Positions 49,181 to 58,430 of a stretch of DNA of 64,000 bases are shown in pieces (within the stretch, counting starts at the first letter, position 1; each line of letters opens with the position of its first letter). The notes beneath the pieces are model-generated. The model did not search any database. It saw nothing but the letters and a program-made list of their open reading frames with translations, and was not told the DNA's origin. The translations under genes and the position numbers were made by a program. Source of the stretch: Liquidambar formosana (Eukaryota > Streptophyta > Magnoliopsida > Saxifragales > Altingiaceae); the NCBI GenBank assembly GCA_039720395.1, contig CM077833.1, forward strand, positions 2,134,797 to 2,198,796. The letters are read 5' to 3'.

Positions 49181-49375
49181 GGGGTAGCTCAGTTGGTAAG
49201 GGATCCCACCTCAGGAAGCGAAGGTCGTGAGTTCGACTCTTGCTAAACCCCTTGGGGCTACCCACACAAGGTTCCATGGTTCTCATGCGCTTTTGACTTA
49301 CCTGGTTCATATGGGTTGTGGGGTCTTACATGGGCCTGGGGTTTGCCTGAAGGGTTTCCTCATTACAAAAAAAGA
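49181..49375 (+). mobile_element. SINE family 1, third copy, best-preserved promoter
   Basis: A box GGGTAGCTCAGTTGGTAAGG and B-box region GGTCGTGAGTTCGACTC (49223-49239) are clearly tRNA-like. The body and the GGGTTTCCTCATTAC end match the other two copies, followed by an A-rich tail with AAAGAAAAAG. Confidence 0.88.
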
Positions 49376-49435
49376 AAAAGAAAAGAAATGGAACTTAGAA
49401 AAGTACCTACTTTCCCCAGTGGAAGGGAGACAAGT

Positions 49436-49640
49436 TTTTAAAAGCTTAAGATATTAGGTGGAAGGTGTAAATAGGTATATAAAGCCATATTAAACTCAAT
49501 ATTTAGATGATATGGGACTTTCCAACACTCACCCTCCTGTGCCGGCCTAATAGACAAAAATGCATCCGTTAGGTGGATGACAACGAGGGGCGCACAAATT
49601 GAACGGGCCCAATAACAACAATAGGCTTTAATACTGTGTA
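49436..49640 (+). repeat. Dispersed TRIM- or LTR-like repeat, copy 1
   Basis: Shares AAAAGCTTAAG, TATGGGACTTTCCAACACTC, GGCCTAATAGACAA and GGGCCCAATAACAACAATAG with 52232-52580. No coding capacity; the class is uncertain. Confidence 0.5.
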
Positions 49641-49649
49641 AACATATAG

Positions 49650-50126
49650 ACTAGGGTTTGGGAATTGTGGTAGAGACTTGAATAATCTCCCATCAGCCAT
49701 ATGTTTCATATATGTATGTATATGTATAAATATATATATAGGGTTTATATATATATGGGTTAGGATCAACATACACAATTTTTTACACAAATTCTCACAC
49801 AAGTGTTTAGATGACCCATCTCCAATTCATATTTTACGAAACTCACCGTTAGATTAAGTAGTCTTCCCATATAAGTTATGCATACAAAAAATCAAGTTCA
49901 TCGGAGAGATGGAGATTAAGAGCCGCTTCATCCATAAATGTGAGATTTTTAGTGATTAAAAAGATGAGTTTTTGGATCGAATGGCAACAAATCTCGGATC
50001 AATTTGATTTTTTGTATGCATGGCCTATGTGGGAAGACTATCTAATCCAACGGTGGGTTTCACAAAATATGAATTGGAGATAGGTTATCAAAAAATATGT
50101 GTAAAAAAGTGTGTATGTTGATCCTA

Positions 50127-50162
<36 letters not shown>

Positions 50163-50212
50163 ATGTACAATATGAAATGACAAGAATACTTCTATGCATA
50201 AGACCTATTTAA
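49650..50212 (-). mobile_element. Copia LTR fragment split by a foldback element
   Basis: 49650-49715 (CTAGGGTTTGGGAATTGTGG, ATCTCCCATCAGCCATAT) and 50158-50212 (TACAATATGAAATGACAAGA, CATAAGACCTAT) match consecutive parts of the LTR at 19690-19908. The gap is a TA tract holding the foldback at 49757-50130. Confidence 0.7.
49757..50130. mobile_element. Foldback MITE in a TA array (374 bp)
   Basis: Inverted arms of about 150 bp: the left starts GGGTTAGGATCAACATACAC, and the right ends with its complement GTATGTTGATCCTAACCC. Further matching blocks are TCTCCAATTCATATTTT and GCATACAAAAAATCAA. The flanks are TATATA tracts (49728-49756 and 50131-50158). The arms carry ACCGTTAGATTAA, a motif shared with the elements at 54475 and 56155. 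Confidence 0.88.
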
Positions 50213-50473
50213 CAAGGGTATTGTTTGGAGAAACTTTGTTCTGGCTTCATTCTCCCTGCATTATGTAAAAGTACTGTTGTTTGTCCTTTTCCTCTTTGAT
50301 ACTAATACTATACTGGGAAGCATATTCTTGAGGTATTATTAATTGTAATTAATGGGCTTGTTTTTGTGAGGGTGGGGGGTGGGGGAAGTAGTTTCCCATT
50401 TGATGGAAAATATAACCTTTTGGACCAGTAACCTGTTCATTTCTATTGATACTTCCCCCTGCTCATTTTGCAG
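50213..50473 (+). other. 3' end of the giant intron
   Basis: Unique-looking, T-rich sequence leading to the acceptor CTCATTTTGCAG at 50473. No element recognised. Confidence 0.6.
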
Positions 50474-50524
50474 ACGGTGAGGAGTGTGGATATGTTGCTT
50501 CATGGTAAAAAGCCACTGGTTGAG
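50474..50524 (+). CDS. Exon B of the Ycf45/SPD1-like gene (penultimate, 51 nt)
   Basis: The 17-codon phase-0 exon encodes TVRSVDMLLHGKKPLVE. It lies between acceptor CATTTTGCAG and donor GAG|GTAATT. It continues exon A (44.5 kb upstream) and leads into exon C (VRKRDDQF...) without a frame change. VD-LL-G-K-P-VEVR is the expected tail segment of this NTPase family after the MRERHYWVAHR block. It is too short to be found without the flanking exons; the three-way match makes it convincing. It belongs to the C-terminal region, outside the ATPase motifs. Confidence 0.85.
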
Positions 50525-52231
50525 GTAATTACATTTAATTTCTAAATGGTTTTTCTTTGTTAGGAAAAAGAAAAAAGAAAAAGAATCAAAGAATATCTAG
50601 TGGATTTGACCAAATGGTCATGGCTTACTGGCTGATAATACACTCCTAGTAGCCATTTTCACCAGAACCTAAGACTAGTGTTGCAAGTTCATTATGTCCG
50701 TTTTGGATTATTTAGGTAAACCTATGCTACATTTGTGATTAAGAAATTTCGAACTTTCCATTTTTTTCAAAAATATAAATTTTCTTATTTTATTTTTAGT
50801 TATTTTAAACTATAAACAAGTTTGTCTCCAGAGGTGAATTTTTTAATTACTTAATAACTGAGAAAAATTCCTTAATTCAAATTCCATATAAGATTTTCAC
50901 TAACATTTTATTTACTTTTCGCTTTAAATTCATACAGTGAAAATTAGTACTTGATCTGCTTGGTTAATTTGAGTCATTTGATGGGCTTAATGATTGATTC
51001 CCTCCATGTTTGGTTTTGTAGGATATAGTTTCTTTAGGAAAAATTATTAAAATGCCCCTAAAACCAAGAAACCCATGGAATTATTATTTTTTTCCTATCG
51101 CTTAAACCCAAACAATGTCAAAGTATATTCAAAGAACTCCCAGACATAACTTTATCCAAATCCGTTTGAATAATAGGTTTTTCTGGACTATAATGCTCTT
51201 CTCACAACTGTTTGTTTGTTTTTTGGTCAAATAACATTTACCTAAAGAACTCTTTTACCATCTTGCCTTCAACACTTCTCTTACTTATTGTAAGGGCAAG
51301 GTGGTAAAACAGTTGTTTGGGTCATTTTTATTTATTTAATTTTTAATTTTTTAAATTAGAGCCTCAAGCATCATAAAGCATCCTAACATCTCAACAAGGC
51401 TTGGCACCCTAGGAGATAAACATCATGCGCTAAAGGGCTAGATATTTTATTAATAGATGAGTGAAAATTAAAGAATACAAAGAGAAATAGAAAAAAGAAG
51501 AGAGTCTGATCTTTGTGACTTATACATGTCACAATCTAGTTCACAAAGAATAAAAAAGTTACTATGGAATTTAGTATACAAATATATTAAAAAGAGTTGG
51601 ATGGAAGTCAGGGTGCTGGTTTTTTAGGATATACTTCTAACTTTGAGTTTAATTGATTATAGAGGAATTATTGCATGTATATTTTGGATGTGATTCTTTT
51701 CTTGAGGGATATTTTAGATATTTATACTAGAAATGTGCTTTATGATTTTTCATGCCTTTCATTTTTGTTTCTTTGATGAGATTATTGATGGACTAACTAA
51801 TTGATGTGTGTAGTCATTCCTGGGTTTAGTTTCAAAAAAAATTATTAGTTCTAAAGCCTTGCTCGAAATTTTAATTTCTAGAAAATAAGGCTAAAACAGG
51901 ATTCGTTATCATTAGTAACTGTCTTTGAAATTGTGGACCACTGCCTCTTGTAGCCTAATGGAGGTCTTGAATTCGGGTCTTCAAGTTTTTTTATTTTTTA
52001 TTGTTATTTTTGGCTTGTTGTTGTGTAGTCCATTCTCAAGGACCCAAATGAAAAAGGGAAAAAAAAAAAATCAGTTAGTGTGTTTTCTATAAATGAGTTT
52101 TTGGTACTTTCAAACAGCTATCAAAGTCCTTTTGAGAAATGTTTAGCAATTCCGTCAAAAAATTTATTTTATTATATTTTAATTACTTTTTGTCTTTTTG
52201 TTTTCTCTGACATTTGTTAGATTTGAACTTA

Positions 52232-52580
52232 CAAGCCTAAGCTTATAAGTGGAGGACCCAAACAGGTATATGAAACCATGTCAAAATTTATACTTAACCA
52301 ATGTGAGATGTATATATCCAACACTCCCCTTCACATGCAGGCCTAACAAGATAGAAGGGGTCTGTCACGTGAACAACAAAGACAGGCTCACGAACGAAAT
52401 AGGCCCAATAACAACAACAACAATAACGGGCTCATAAATGAAACAGCCCAAGAACAACATGTTCTGATATCATGTTAAGTTTCTAACTTAAAAGCTTAAG
52501 CTTACAAGTAGAGAGCCTAAACAGGTATATGAAGTCATGTCAAGATTTATAATTAACCAATGTGAGATGTGATATATTTC
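52232..52580 (+). repeat. Direct repeats of about 87 bp flanking 170 bp (TRIM-like)
   Basis: 52232-52317 and 52490-52578 are direct copies sharing AAACAGGTATATGAA, ATGTCAA(A/G)ATTTATA and AACCAATGTGAGATGT. Between them are GGCCCAATAACAACAAC and CTGATATCATGTTAAG. Terminal direct repeats around a non-coding core suggest a very short LTR element or recombination product; the primer site is not convincing. Confidence 0.5.
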
Positions 52581-52981
52581 GAACAGAAACCATGTTGTTT
52601 GCTTCATGGTAAGCAGAAGTTGTCACTAGGCTAAGACAATTGTGGTTTATCAAAATGTTACATATAAAAAAATAAGCATATTACCAAAAAAAAAATTAAA
52701 ACATTTGGAACATTTCATGCATAGTCAAATACTCGAATCTCTAATATTTAATATTTAACAAATTAATATCTATAATAATTAATAAATTTTGAAGGAATCG
52801 ACTTAGTTTGATGGTGGCTAATTTTTAAGGCTAGCATTATTGCCTCAACAACTTTTGTTGCTTTCACAACATCCCAACTTTTAGTATCTTTTATGGACAA
52901 GTTTGCTCCTATATCGGTCAACAGCTTCTAAAAGACCAAACAAACAACACAAACCCACCTTTTTGTTACAGATTTGCTCCC

Positions 52982-53470
52982 ATGGCGAGACCCTATTATC
53001 TTACGTTCAAAACCTACAACCTCTGCCTCAATCGGCATCATTTACCAACTAGATTACCTCCTCGAAGCCTTCAATGTTGCCGGCGGCAATGTCATTACAT
53101 CGTCCTCCCTCGTTGCCTGAATCTAGTGCTCTACTTTGCAAAAATTGACCGCCATCCATTTGACCAAATCGCTATCTTCAATTCTCAACTACCACATGGC
53201 AGAAGACCTCCTCTTTCCTACCTTCATGGCGGAACGTGTAACCCCACTTGCCACCGCGTGAATTGGGTTAGGTTCAAAGGGGACCGATTCAGGTTTCCGG
53301 TGTGGGACCCTGTTCTCTAATGGTGCTGATGCGTACATTGATGATATTTTGATGAATTTGTACACAGTTCTTTAACGGTGTGGATGCGTATATTGATGAT
53401 ATTTTGACGAATTTGATTAATCTTAGAGATGGGTCTGTTCGGATTGCCTATGACGTTGGTTGTTGGCTCA
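52982..53470 (+). pseudogene. Plant DUF248-type SAM-methyltransferase pseudogene fragment
   Basis: 53255-53300 reads NWVRFKGDRFRFP. After a frame change comes FSNGADAYIDDILMNL (53313-53360), then a second copy FFNGVDAYIDDILTNL followed by INLRDGSVRIAYDVGCW (to about 53470). In this family the block NWVR-x-EGDRF-FPGGGT-F-x-GADAYIDDI-x-LI-L-DGS-RTA-D-GCGVASWG contains the SAM-binding glycine motif; here the GGG is lost and the DTGCG motif reads DVGCW. A 55-bp duplication destroys the frame. The part upstream (52982-53250) is open but only weakly similar. The family includes putative Golgi pectin methyltransferases. Nothing further downstream is recognised. Confidence 0.7.
53313..53422 (+). repeat. 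55-bp tandem duplication within the methyltransferase pseudogene
   Basis: The TTC(T)T(C/T)TAA(T/C)GGTG...GATATTTTGA(T/C)GAATTTG unit starts at 53313 and again at 53368. The period is not a multiple of three, so it shifts frame. Confidence 0.85.
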
Positions 53471-54472
53471 CTCTCTATACATATACACACAATAAACAAT
53501 GAAGTTTTGAGTTGGAGTCCAGATCTGAAGTGGGACTAATGGTGGAATTTAGGCCTAGACGACGACGACTATGGGGTATTCATAGATTGTGGTGTTGGGG
53601 TCTATGAGTTTGAAATCAAACGACGGGGAAGATGAATAGTAATCATGGTGATGATGTTCGGAGGAGGGAGTACTTGGCCATAGTTCCTGTTGGATTTATT
53701 TAGTACATGGTGGGTGTTTAGTTTGCAGTGGGCGTGTTCAAATATGCAGAGAGATCACTTATTGCATATAGGGTGTTTGAGGAAGATTTATGGAACTTTT
53801 GACTGAGGGGTAAACCGGTCCATGTATGACTTGAGAATTTAGTTGCTATGGAAGTTATTGTGGCAACATTGCTGCCCATATTCAATTCTATTACCTAATA
53901 ATTACTCCGTAATATTTTTTTTTATGTAACCTTTTTTATTATTAATCATTAGATTGATAATATAATATGTTTGCAAGAACATTATTAACAATAATTAAAT
54001 AAAATTCTCATATATGACATATCTTAGCCACAAATGTTTTTGGTAAATTACATTGATTGGCTGAGCAAACTATTTCACCCACATATCACCTCTAATCTAT
54101 TTATTTATTTTATTTTTTATTTTTTATTTTTTATTTTCCGAGTGATGATCTCATGAACCGCATGCAATTGAGAACTAGTATGATAATTGCTAAATGTTGG
54201 ATGTGTTGTTCTTTCCTAAATGCCAATTTTGAGGATGAATGCCCAATAGTTAAGCCAATTTACAAATGCACATAAGCACATCCAATTATAGAGGATGACT
54301 AGGAGACTGTTGTAGAGGAGACTTAACAATTGTAACAAGGTTAGCGCTTTAACCTTCTTTAGTTGAAAAGGACATTAACAGAATTTTTTTACCCCCATCC
54401 CAAAAGAAAAAAGGAAAGGAAACATTAATAGAAATATATCTTTCTATATATATATATATATATATATATACA

Positions 54473-55506
54473 CAATTCTTCTATTATCATCAGGTGTGCT
54501 TGATGCATTTTTGCATCAAGTGCATTCCAAAACTTTACGTGCGACTCGTATTTGGCCAAACCAACCGTTTGATTAAATTTGATTCATGTGTTGGTCATGT
54601 ATGATAAAAATCAATTTGATCTAAGATTAAAAGCTATTTCATTCGAAATATTCATAAATGAGCGATTGTTATTGATTTAAAAAAAGCACGTTTTAAATCG
54701 AATAGCAAAATCTTAGATCAACTTGATTTTTGGCATAGAACGCCTACATAAGAACCCACATAAGAAGGCTATTTAATCCAACGATTGGATTCACAAAATA
54801 CAAATCATTAGGTAGAGTTTTGGTGTGCACTGAATATCAGGCATGGACTAAAATATCCACAATATCTTCGATATAGCCACGACATATCTGTGTATTTGTA
54901 CCCTTCAGTATGCCATCTAACTTACATATCTTTTTCGCAAAATATCTTTATAATATTGCCTCTATTATTTATAGAATATCGATATATCTTGATATATCCA
55001 TAATATATTATTTCTTTTACATGGTATCGTCGATATATCGAACATATCTACTATATTGAGGATATATATCGACTATATCGGGATATTCATTTTCTTGTTA
55101 TTGTGTCTTACTCTTTTAGTATTGATTTATATAAATATTTCAATTCTACTAATGGCTTAAATTAGTGTTATAAAATTACAACTTTCATTTACTTTGCTAA
55201 AACTTATATCTTTCGCTCAGTGTGGCACAATTTTTATTCCTTACATAATACATACTTGTCTAATAAACATTTAAATTGCAATATGTTAATTTAAACTGTT
55301 TATTAGAGTCTAATCGTTGTTCCTAGAATTTCAATGAAAGTATACATGTTTAACTAACAATATCTATCATATATCTAAATCGATATTGAAATTTTCGATA
55401 TATCCATCGATATATCCGGTATGTCCGTGTGTTTGGACCTTCGATATATCTATCAATATCGATATTTAAATTCTTGATATCAGGTGCACCTGATAATAGA
55501 AGGATT
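54473..55506. mobile_element. Foldback MITE in a TA array, interrupted by a small hAT
   Basis: The left end ATTCTTCTATTATCATCAGG and the right end CCTGATAATAGAAGGAT are inverted repeats. The outer flanks are TATATA tracts (54442-54472 and 55507-55525). The interior has ACCAACCGTTTGATTAAAT and TTTAATCCAACGATTGGATT, homologous to the elements at 49757 and 56155. Without the inserted hAT it is about 390 bp. Confidence 0.8.
54842..55476. mobile_element. Small hAT element of the CGATATATCG family (635 bp)
   Basis: Exact 8-bp target duplication ATATCAGG (54834-54841 and 55477-55484). Ends CATGGACTAAAATATC and GATATTTAAATTCTTG (complement CAAGAATTTAAATATC). The left part has scattered ATATC words; the right 300 bp are the conserved family end (TTAACTAACAATATCTATCA and GATATATCCATCGATATATC). 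Non-coding. Confidence 0.88.
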
Positions 55507-55569
55507 ATATATATATATATATATTTAAAATTGTTTATAAGTTTTTTATAATTATAAAGGATAGAAGGG

Positions 55570-55847
55570 GGCAACCAGTTGTGGAAACTCTACTTGGGTT
55601 GTTGAGGTACCAATGACAGGAGGGGCCAAGACGAGCCCACAAAGTAGGGGAACCGTAGACGCTCCCTTAAGTTGGTTGAGCCATAGCTTGACCTTTAACC
55701 TTAGTCCCACTAGAGGCTAGTGGCTCTAGTACATGAGTGGGACCATCAAGGGACAAATTCACGTCATGCCACCGCTCTTGAGACTCGAACCCTTGATTAC
55801 CTAACCTCCTACACCTTTACCACTAGACCACCACTCTTGGTGGTCCT
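55570..55847 (-). mobile_element. tRNA-derived SINE, family 2
   Basis: On the minus strand it begins with A box GTGGTGGTCTAGTGGTAAAG and B box GGGTTCGAGTCTCAAGAG about 30 bp downstream, followed by roughly 200 bp of unrelated body. It differs from the family at 20430. The exact ends and target duplication were not resolved. Confidence 0.75.
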
Positions 55848-56092
55848 TAGAGTATATAGAATGTCTTTTTTGTTGAAAATGTAAAAAATGTAACGTCTGT
55901 ACATAATTGAATTGATAATAGAGATCATTTGCAAGTGGATTGTACACCTCCTTAATGGAAATCTCCTCACTTTCTTGAGTGAATGGAAAAAGCATTGTTA
56001 ATAAATTTGTGTGGGTTCAAGCTCATGGAAAAGCACTGTTAGTAAATTTGTGTGTCCCATGTTTATTAACTATTAGAATTTATAGGGTTAAC

Positions 56093-56097
<5 letters not shown>

Positions 56098-56154
<57 letters not shown>
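56098..56154 (+). repeat. (CT)n(AT)n compound microsatellite
   Basis: CT repeats up to 56130, then AT repeats to 56154, directly abutting a foldback element. Confidence 0.95.
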
Positions 56155-56535
56155 GGGGAGGGATTTGTTTACACTCGGTGTAAAACTTTTTACTCTTACA
56201 CCCCACAATATCTTTTTGTAGGATCGATATTTTTCCAAACTAACCGTTGGATTAAATACTGATTTCGTGGAGATCATGCACATCAAATTTCACATTGATC
56301 GGATACTCACAAGCATCTCATCTATAAATTCACTTTCTTTTTGCAAATAAAACTATACTTTAGGCCATTTTATCGATGGAATAGTTCCTAATCTCTAATC
56401 GATTTGAAATTTTGGGTGCATAATCTCCATGAGAGCAGTATCCAATCTAACGGTTGGTTTTATCGATTCTACAAAAAGTTGTTGAGTAGTGTAAGAGGAA
56501 AAAGTTTTACACCGGATGTAAACGGATCCCTCCCC
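56155..56535. mobile_element. Foldback MITE in a TA array (381 bp)
   Basis: The left arm GGGGAGGGATTTGTTTACAC and right arm GATGTAAACGGATCCCTCCCC are inverted. The match continues through GGTGTAAAACTTTTT and TTTTTGTAG(G/A)ATCGAT, for about 100 bp per arm. It carries ACTAACCGTTGGATTAAAT. It is flanked by (AT)n on the left and (TA)n on the right. Confidence 0.9.
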
Positions 56536-56564
56536 TATATATATATATATATATACCTTTTTTT

Positions 56565-56622
<58 letters not shown>

Positions 56623-56665
56623 CTTTTTTTGGTCTCTCTCTCTCTCCTCTCTCTCTCTCTCTATA
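56536..56665 (+). repeat. Tandemly duplicated (TA)n(CT)n block
   Basis: Two units of about 65 bp, each TA repeat, CTTTTTTTGGT, then CT repeat. Confidence 0.9.
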
Positions 56666-56884
56666 TACATATTAGAATTTTGAAGGCTTATGATTTAACA
56701 CCCTAGAAACAGCAAAATCTTGGCAAGATATAGATGTAGCTGACAGAAAATTGTTGAAATAAGGCTTTGTTGAGTCGAGTTTTAAACCTAAATCCTATTT
56801 TGATTTGGAAGAGGGTTCTTAAAGTAATACAATTGTGCCCTCAAGCCAGGCCACTTTTAAGAACTCAAAGTCTTGCTTTTGCAG

Positions 56885-56956
56885 GTCAGGAAGAGGGATG
56901 ATCAGTTCAAGGTTGTAATAGAAAGAGGGAAAACATACGATGGCAATCAAAAATAA
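56885..56956 (+). CDS. Exon C of the Ycf45/SPD1-like gene, with stop codon
   Basis: Acceptor GCTTTTGCAG at 56884. The exon encodes 23 residues: VRKRDDQFKVVIERGKTYDG, then NQK and TAA (56954-56956). Joined to exon B it reads ...GKKPLVE|VRKRDDQF..., in phase 0. It forms the extreme C-terminus of the protein. No domain beyond the family tail is present. The three exons together supply 88 residues with no stop or frameshift, so the gene looks intact despite its introns. Upstream exons with the ATPase domain are outside the window. Confidence 0.85.
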   Translation, partial: VRKRDDQFKVVIERGKTYDGNQK

Positions 56957-57076
56957 TTTATTTTCCCTCTTGTTTTCATCCAGTTCTATTTCCATAATAC
57001 CACTGCTAATCATTGTTACAGATTCTGTAGTTGAACTCCTTGTTGAAAACTTGTTCTACTGCCCCTTCTTTCTAAT

Positions 57077-57082
57077 AATAAA
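57077..57082 (+). promoter_or_regulatory. Candidate polyadenylation signal
   Basis: AATAAA, 120 bp after the stop codon, in an otherwise T-rich 3' UTR. Confidence 0.45.
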
Positions 57083-57099
57083 TCTAAGAAGCTAGGGTG

Positions 57100-57737
57100 G
57101 GGTCCATTGCATGTAACCTAGCATCCAAGGTACAATACAAGCATATCATCTTGAAGGAGGCCTTTAAAAGTTGGAGCCATTTTGACAATGGATGGAATGG
57201 GATCAATTTTATGAATTTAAAAGAATGTTTTTACAAATTTGTAGTGTTATTTGTGTAGGATCTTAAAAATGCTACAGTGATACCAGAGCCTAGTTGTGGG
57301 AAGTGTTCAAGAAATAGTGAAGAGGAGTTCTCTAGATTGGTGCCTCTCAAAATCCATCCTAAAGTCTATGTTTAGTGTGCCGGATTAAAAGGTTGGATAT
57401 CATAGAATTGTTGGATGAAAAAGTCTTTGGTTGCTTTATTTGAAATGGAGGAAGATGATCTCTTGGACATTTTTTTATCTCCTTGTTTCTTTTAAATGGG
57501 ATAGTATCCTAGAATAAAAATATACCATTTTCATAGTGGGCTTATTATCTCCCGCATAGGAGAATATAACCATACGGATAGTATATCCTTGTTTGAAAAA
57601 TCACTAAACACTTAAAGATGATATGTTTATCCCATCCGACTTATCTAACATACTGAACATAGCCAAAGGGTTTTGGTGGGAAAGGTTTAATAAAAAACAC
57701 GTTAGAATATGATTTTGATCAAGAGATCGAGTTTGTA

Positions 57738-57740
<3 letters not shown>
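57100..57740. other. Intergenic sequence, nothing recognised
   Basis: No element borders found. TGATACCAGAGCC at about 57280 resembles a primer-binding site, but no LTR precedes it. Confidence 0.4.

Positions 57741-57779
<39 letters not shown>
57741..57779 (+). repeat. (TA)n microsatellite at the left edge of the viral fragment
   Basis: About 39 bp of uninterrupted TA repeats, directly adjoining virus-like sequence. Confidence 0.95.
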
Positions 57780-57781
<2 letters not shown>

Positions 57782-58049
57782 ACAACACCCAGGAATGAAG
57801 ATGCAGATATGCAATCAGAAAGATTATATAATGCGGAAATAAAATAATTTTGCAAACAGAAATTGCCAAATTAAAGTAAGCTTTTATATATAAATAAAAC
57901 TTACAAATAGTATTGCTGGAGTTACAATTGCAGTTGCCGAATGGTTGACTAGTGGAGGTATTACAAAGATAAATGGAAGGATTTGCTATTACAAGTGGAG
58001 GAAAACTGAAGTATGGTAAAAACCCTAAACAATTTTCGACCCCCCTTAC

Positions 58050-58430
58050 AATGAGTTACAATCCCTTATATAAGGGAAGAGAGCCTAGAGCTAATCATGG
58101 AGCCAGGCTGTCGGTGTTGTCTTATTGGTGCTACTGTTGCCTTGTGGAGATACTGTTGCCATGTGATTCCTTTCTCTTGAACCGAAAGAGGGGTATTATT
58201 GACTGCCTTTATACTGTTGCCATGTGAATGATGAGTATTGTTTGTCGGTAGTGGAGATACTGTTGCTTTTGCTGGAGGGGAATACTATTTACTTTTGCAC
58301 CGAAAATAATGTGTTGCCATGTGATTGTCCGGTTTTGTCTGCTTAGTGCACCAAAAGTGGTACTGTTGCCATGTGACCAGAATGATTGCTGCCATGATAA
58401 TTGCTAGCACTTGTTGTCATGTGATGTTAT
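58050..58430 (-). promoter_or_regulatory. Putative pararetroviral promoter region
   Basis: Downstream of ORF2 on the viral strand. CCCTTATATAAGGG at 58064-58077 is a palindromic TATA box. Upstream of it, at 58120-58430, a TGTTGCCATGTGA word (TCACATGGCAACA on the viral strand) recurs at about 58154, 58215, 58313, 58364 and 58413, spaced 50-100 bp apart with minor changes. Caulimovirid transcripts start from such an intergenic promoter. Activity is not demonstrable from sequence. Confidence 0.5.

Larger units (their letters stand above)
5987..50473 (+). other. Giant intron (44,487 bp) of the Ycf45/SPD1-like gene
   Basis: It begins GTATGT after exon A and ends CATTTTGCAG before exon B. Both exons are phase 0 and together read ...HYWVAHR|TVRSVDMLLHGKK. 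The interior is almost entirely mobile elements: nested hATs, copia and gypsy retroelements, SINEs and MITEs. I see no host exon of the same or another gene inside it. Intron status is inferred from exon continuity, without transcript data. Confidence 0.8.
50525..56884 (+). other. Intron 2 (6,360 bp) of the Ycf45/SPD1-like gene
   Basis: Begins GTAATT and ends CTTTTGCAG. It contains a methyltransferase pseudogene fragment, two TA-array foldbacks, a small hAT element and a SINE. 50525-52230 and 53480-54440 hold only AT-rich sequence with no recognised gene. Confidence 0.8.

Noticed and set aside
49181..49255. Functional tRNA gene
   Set aside because: The A and B boxes are present, but the stems do not pair and the sequence continues into a body shared with two other copies, so it is a SINE.
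56080..56706. Open frames made of Ser/Leu and Tyr/Ile runs
   Set aside because: They translate CT and TA microsatellites and the flanking foldback arms; there is no coding signal.
57270..57295. Primer-binding site of an LTR element (TGATACCAGAGCC)
   Set aside because: Two differences from the consensus, and no LTR terminus or gag next to it.
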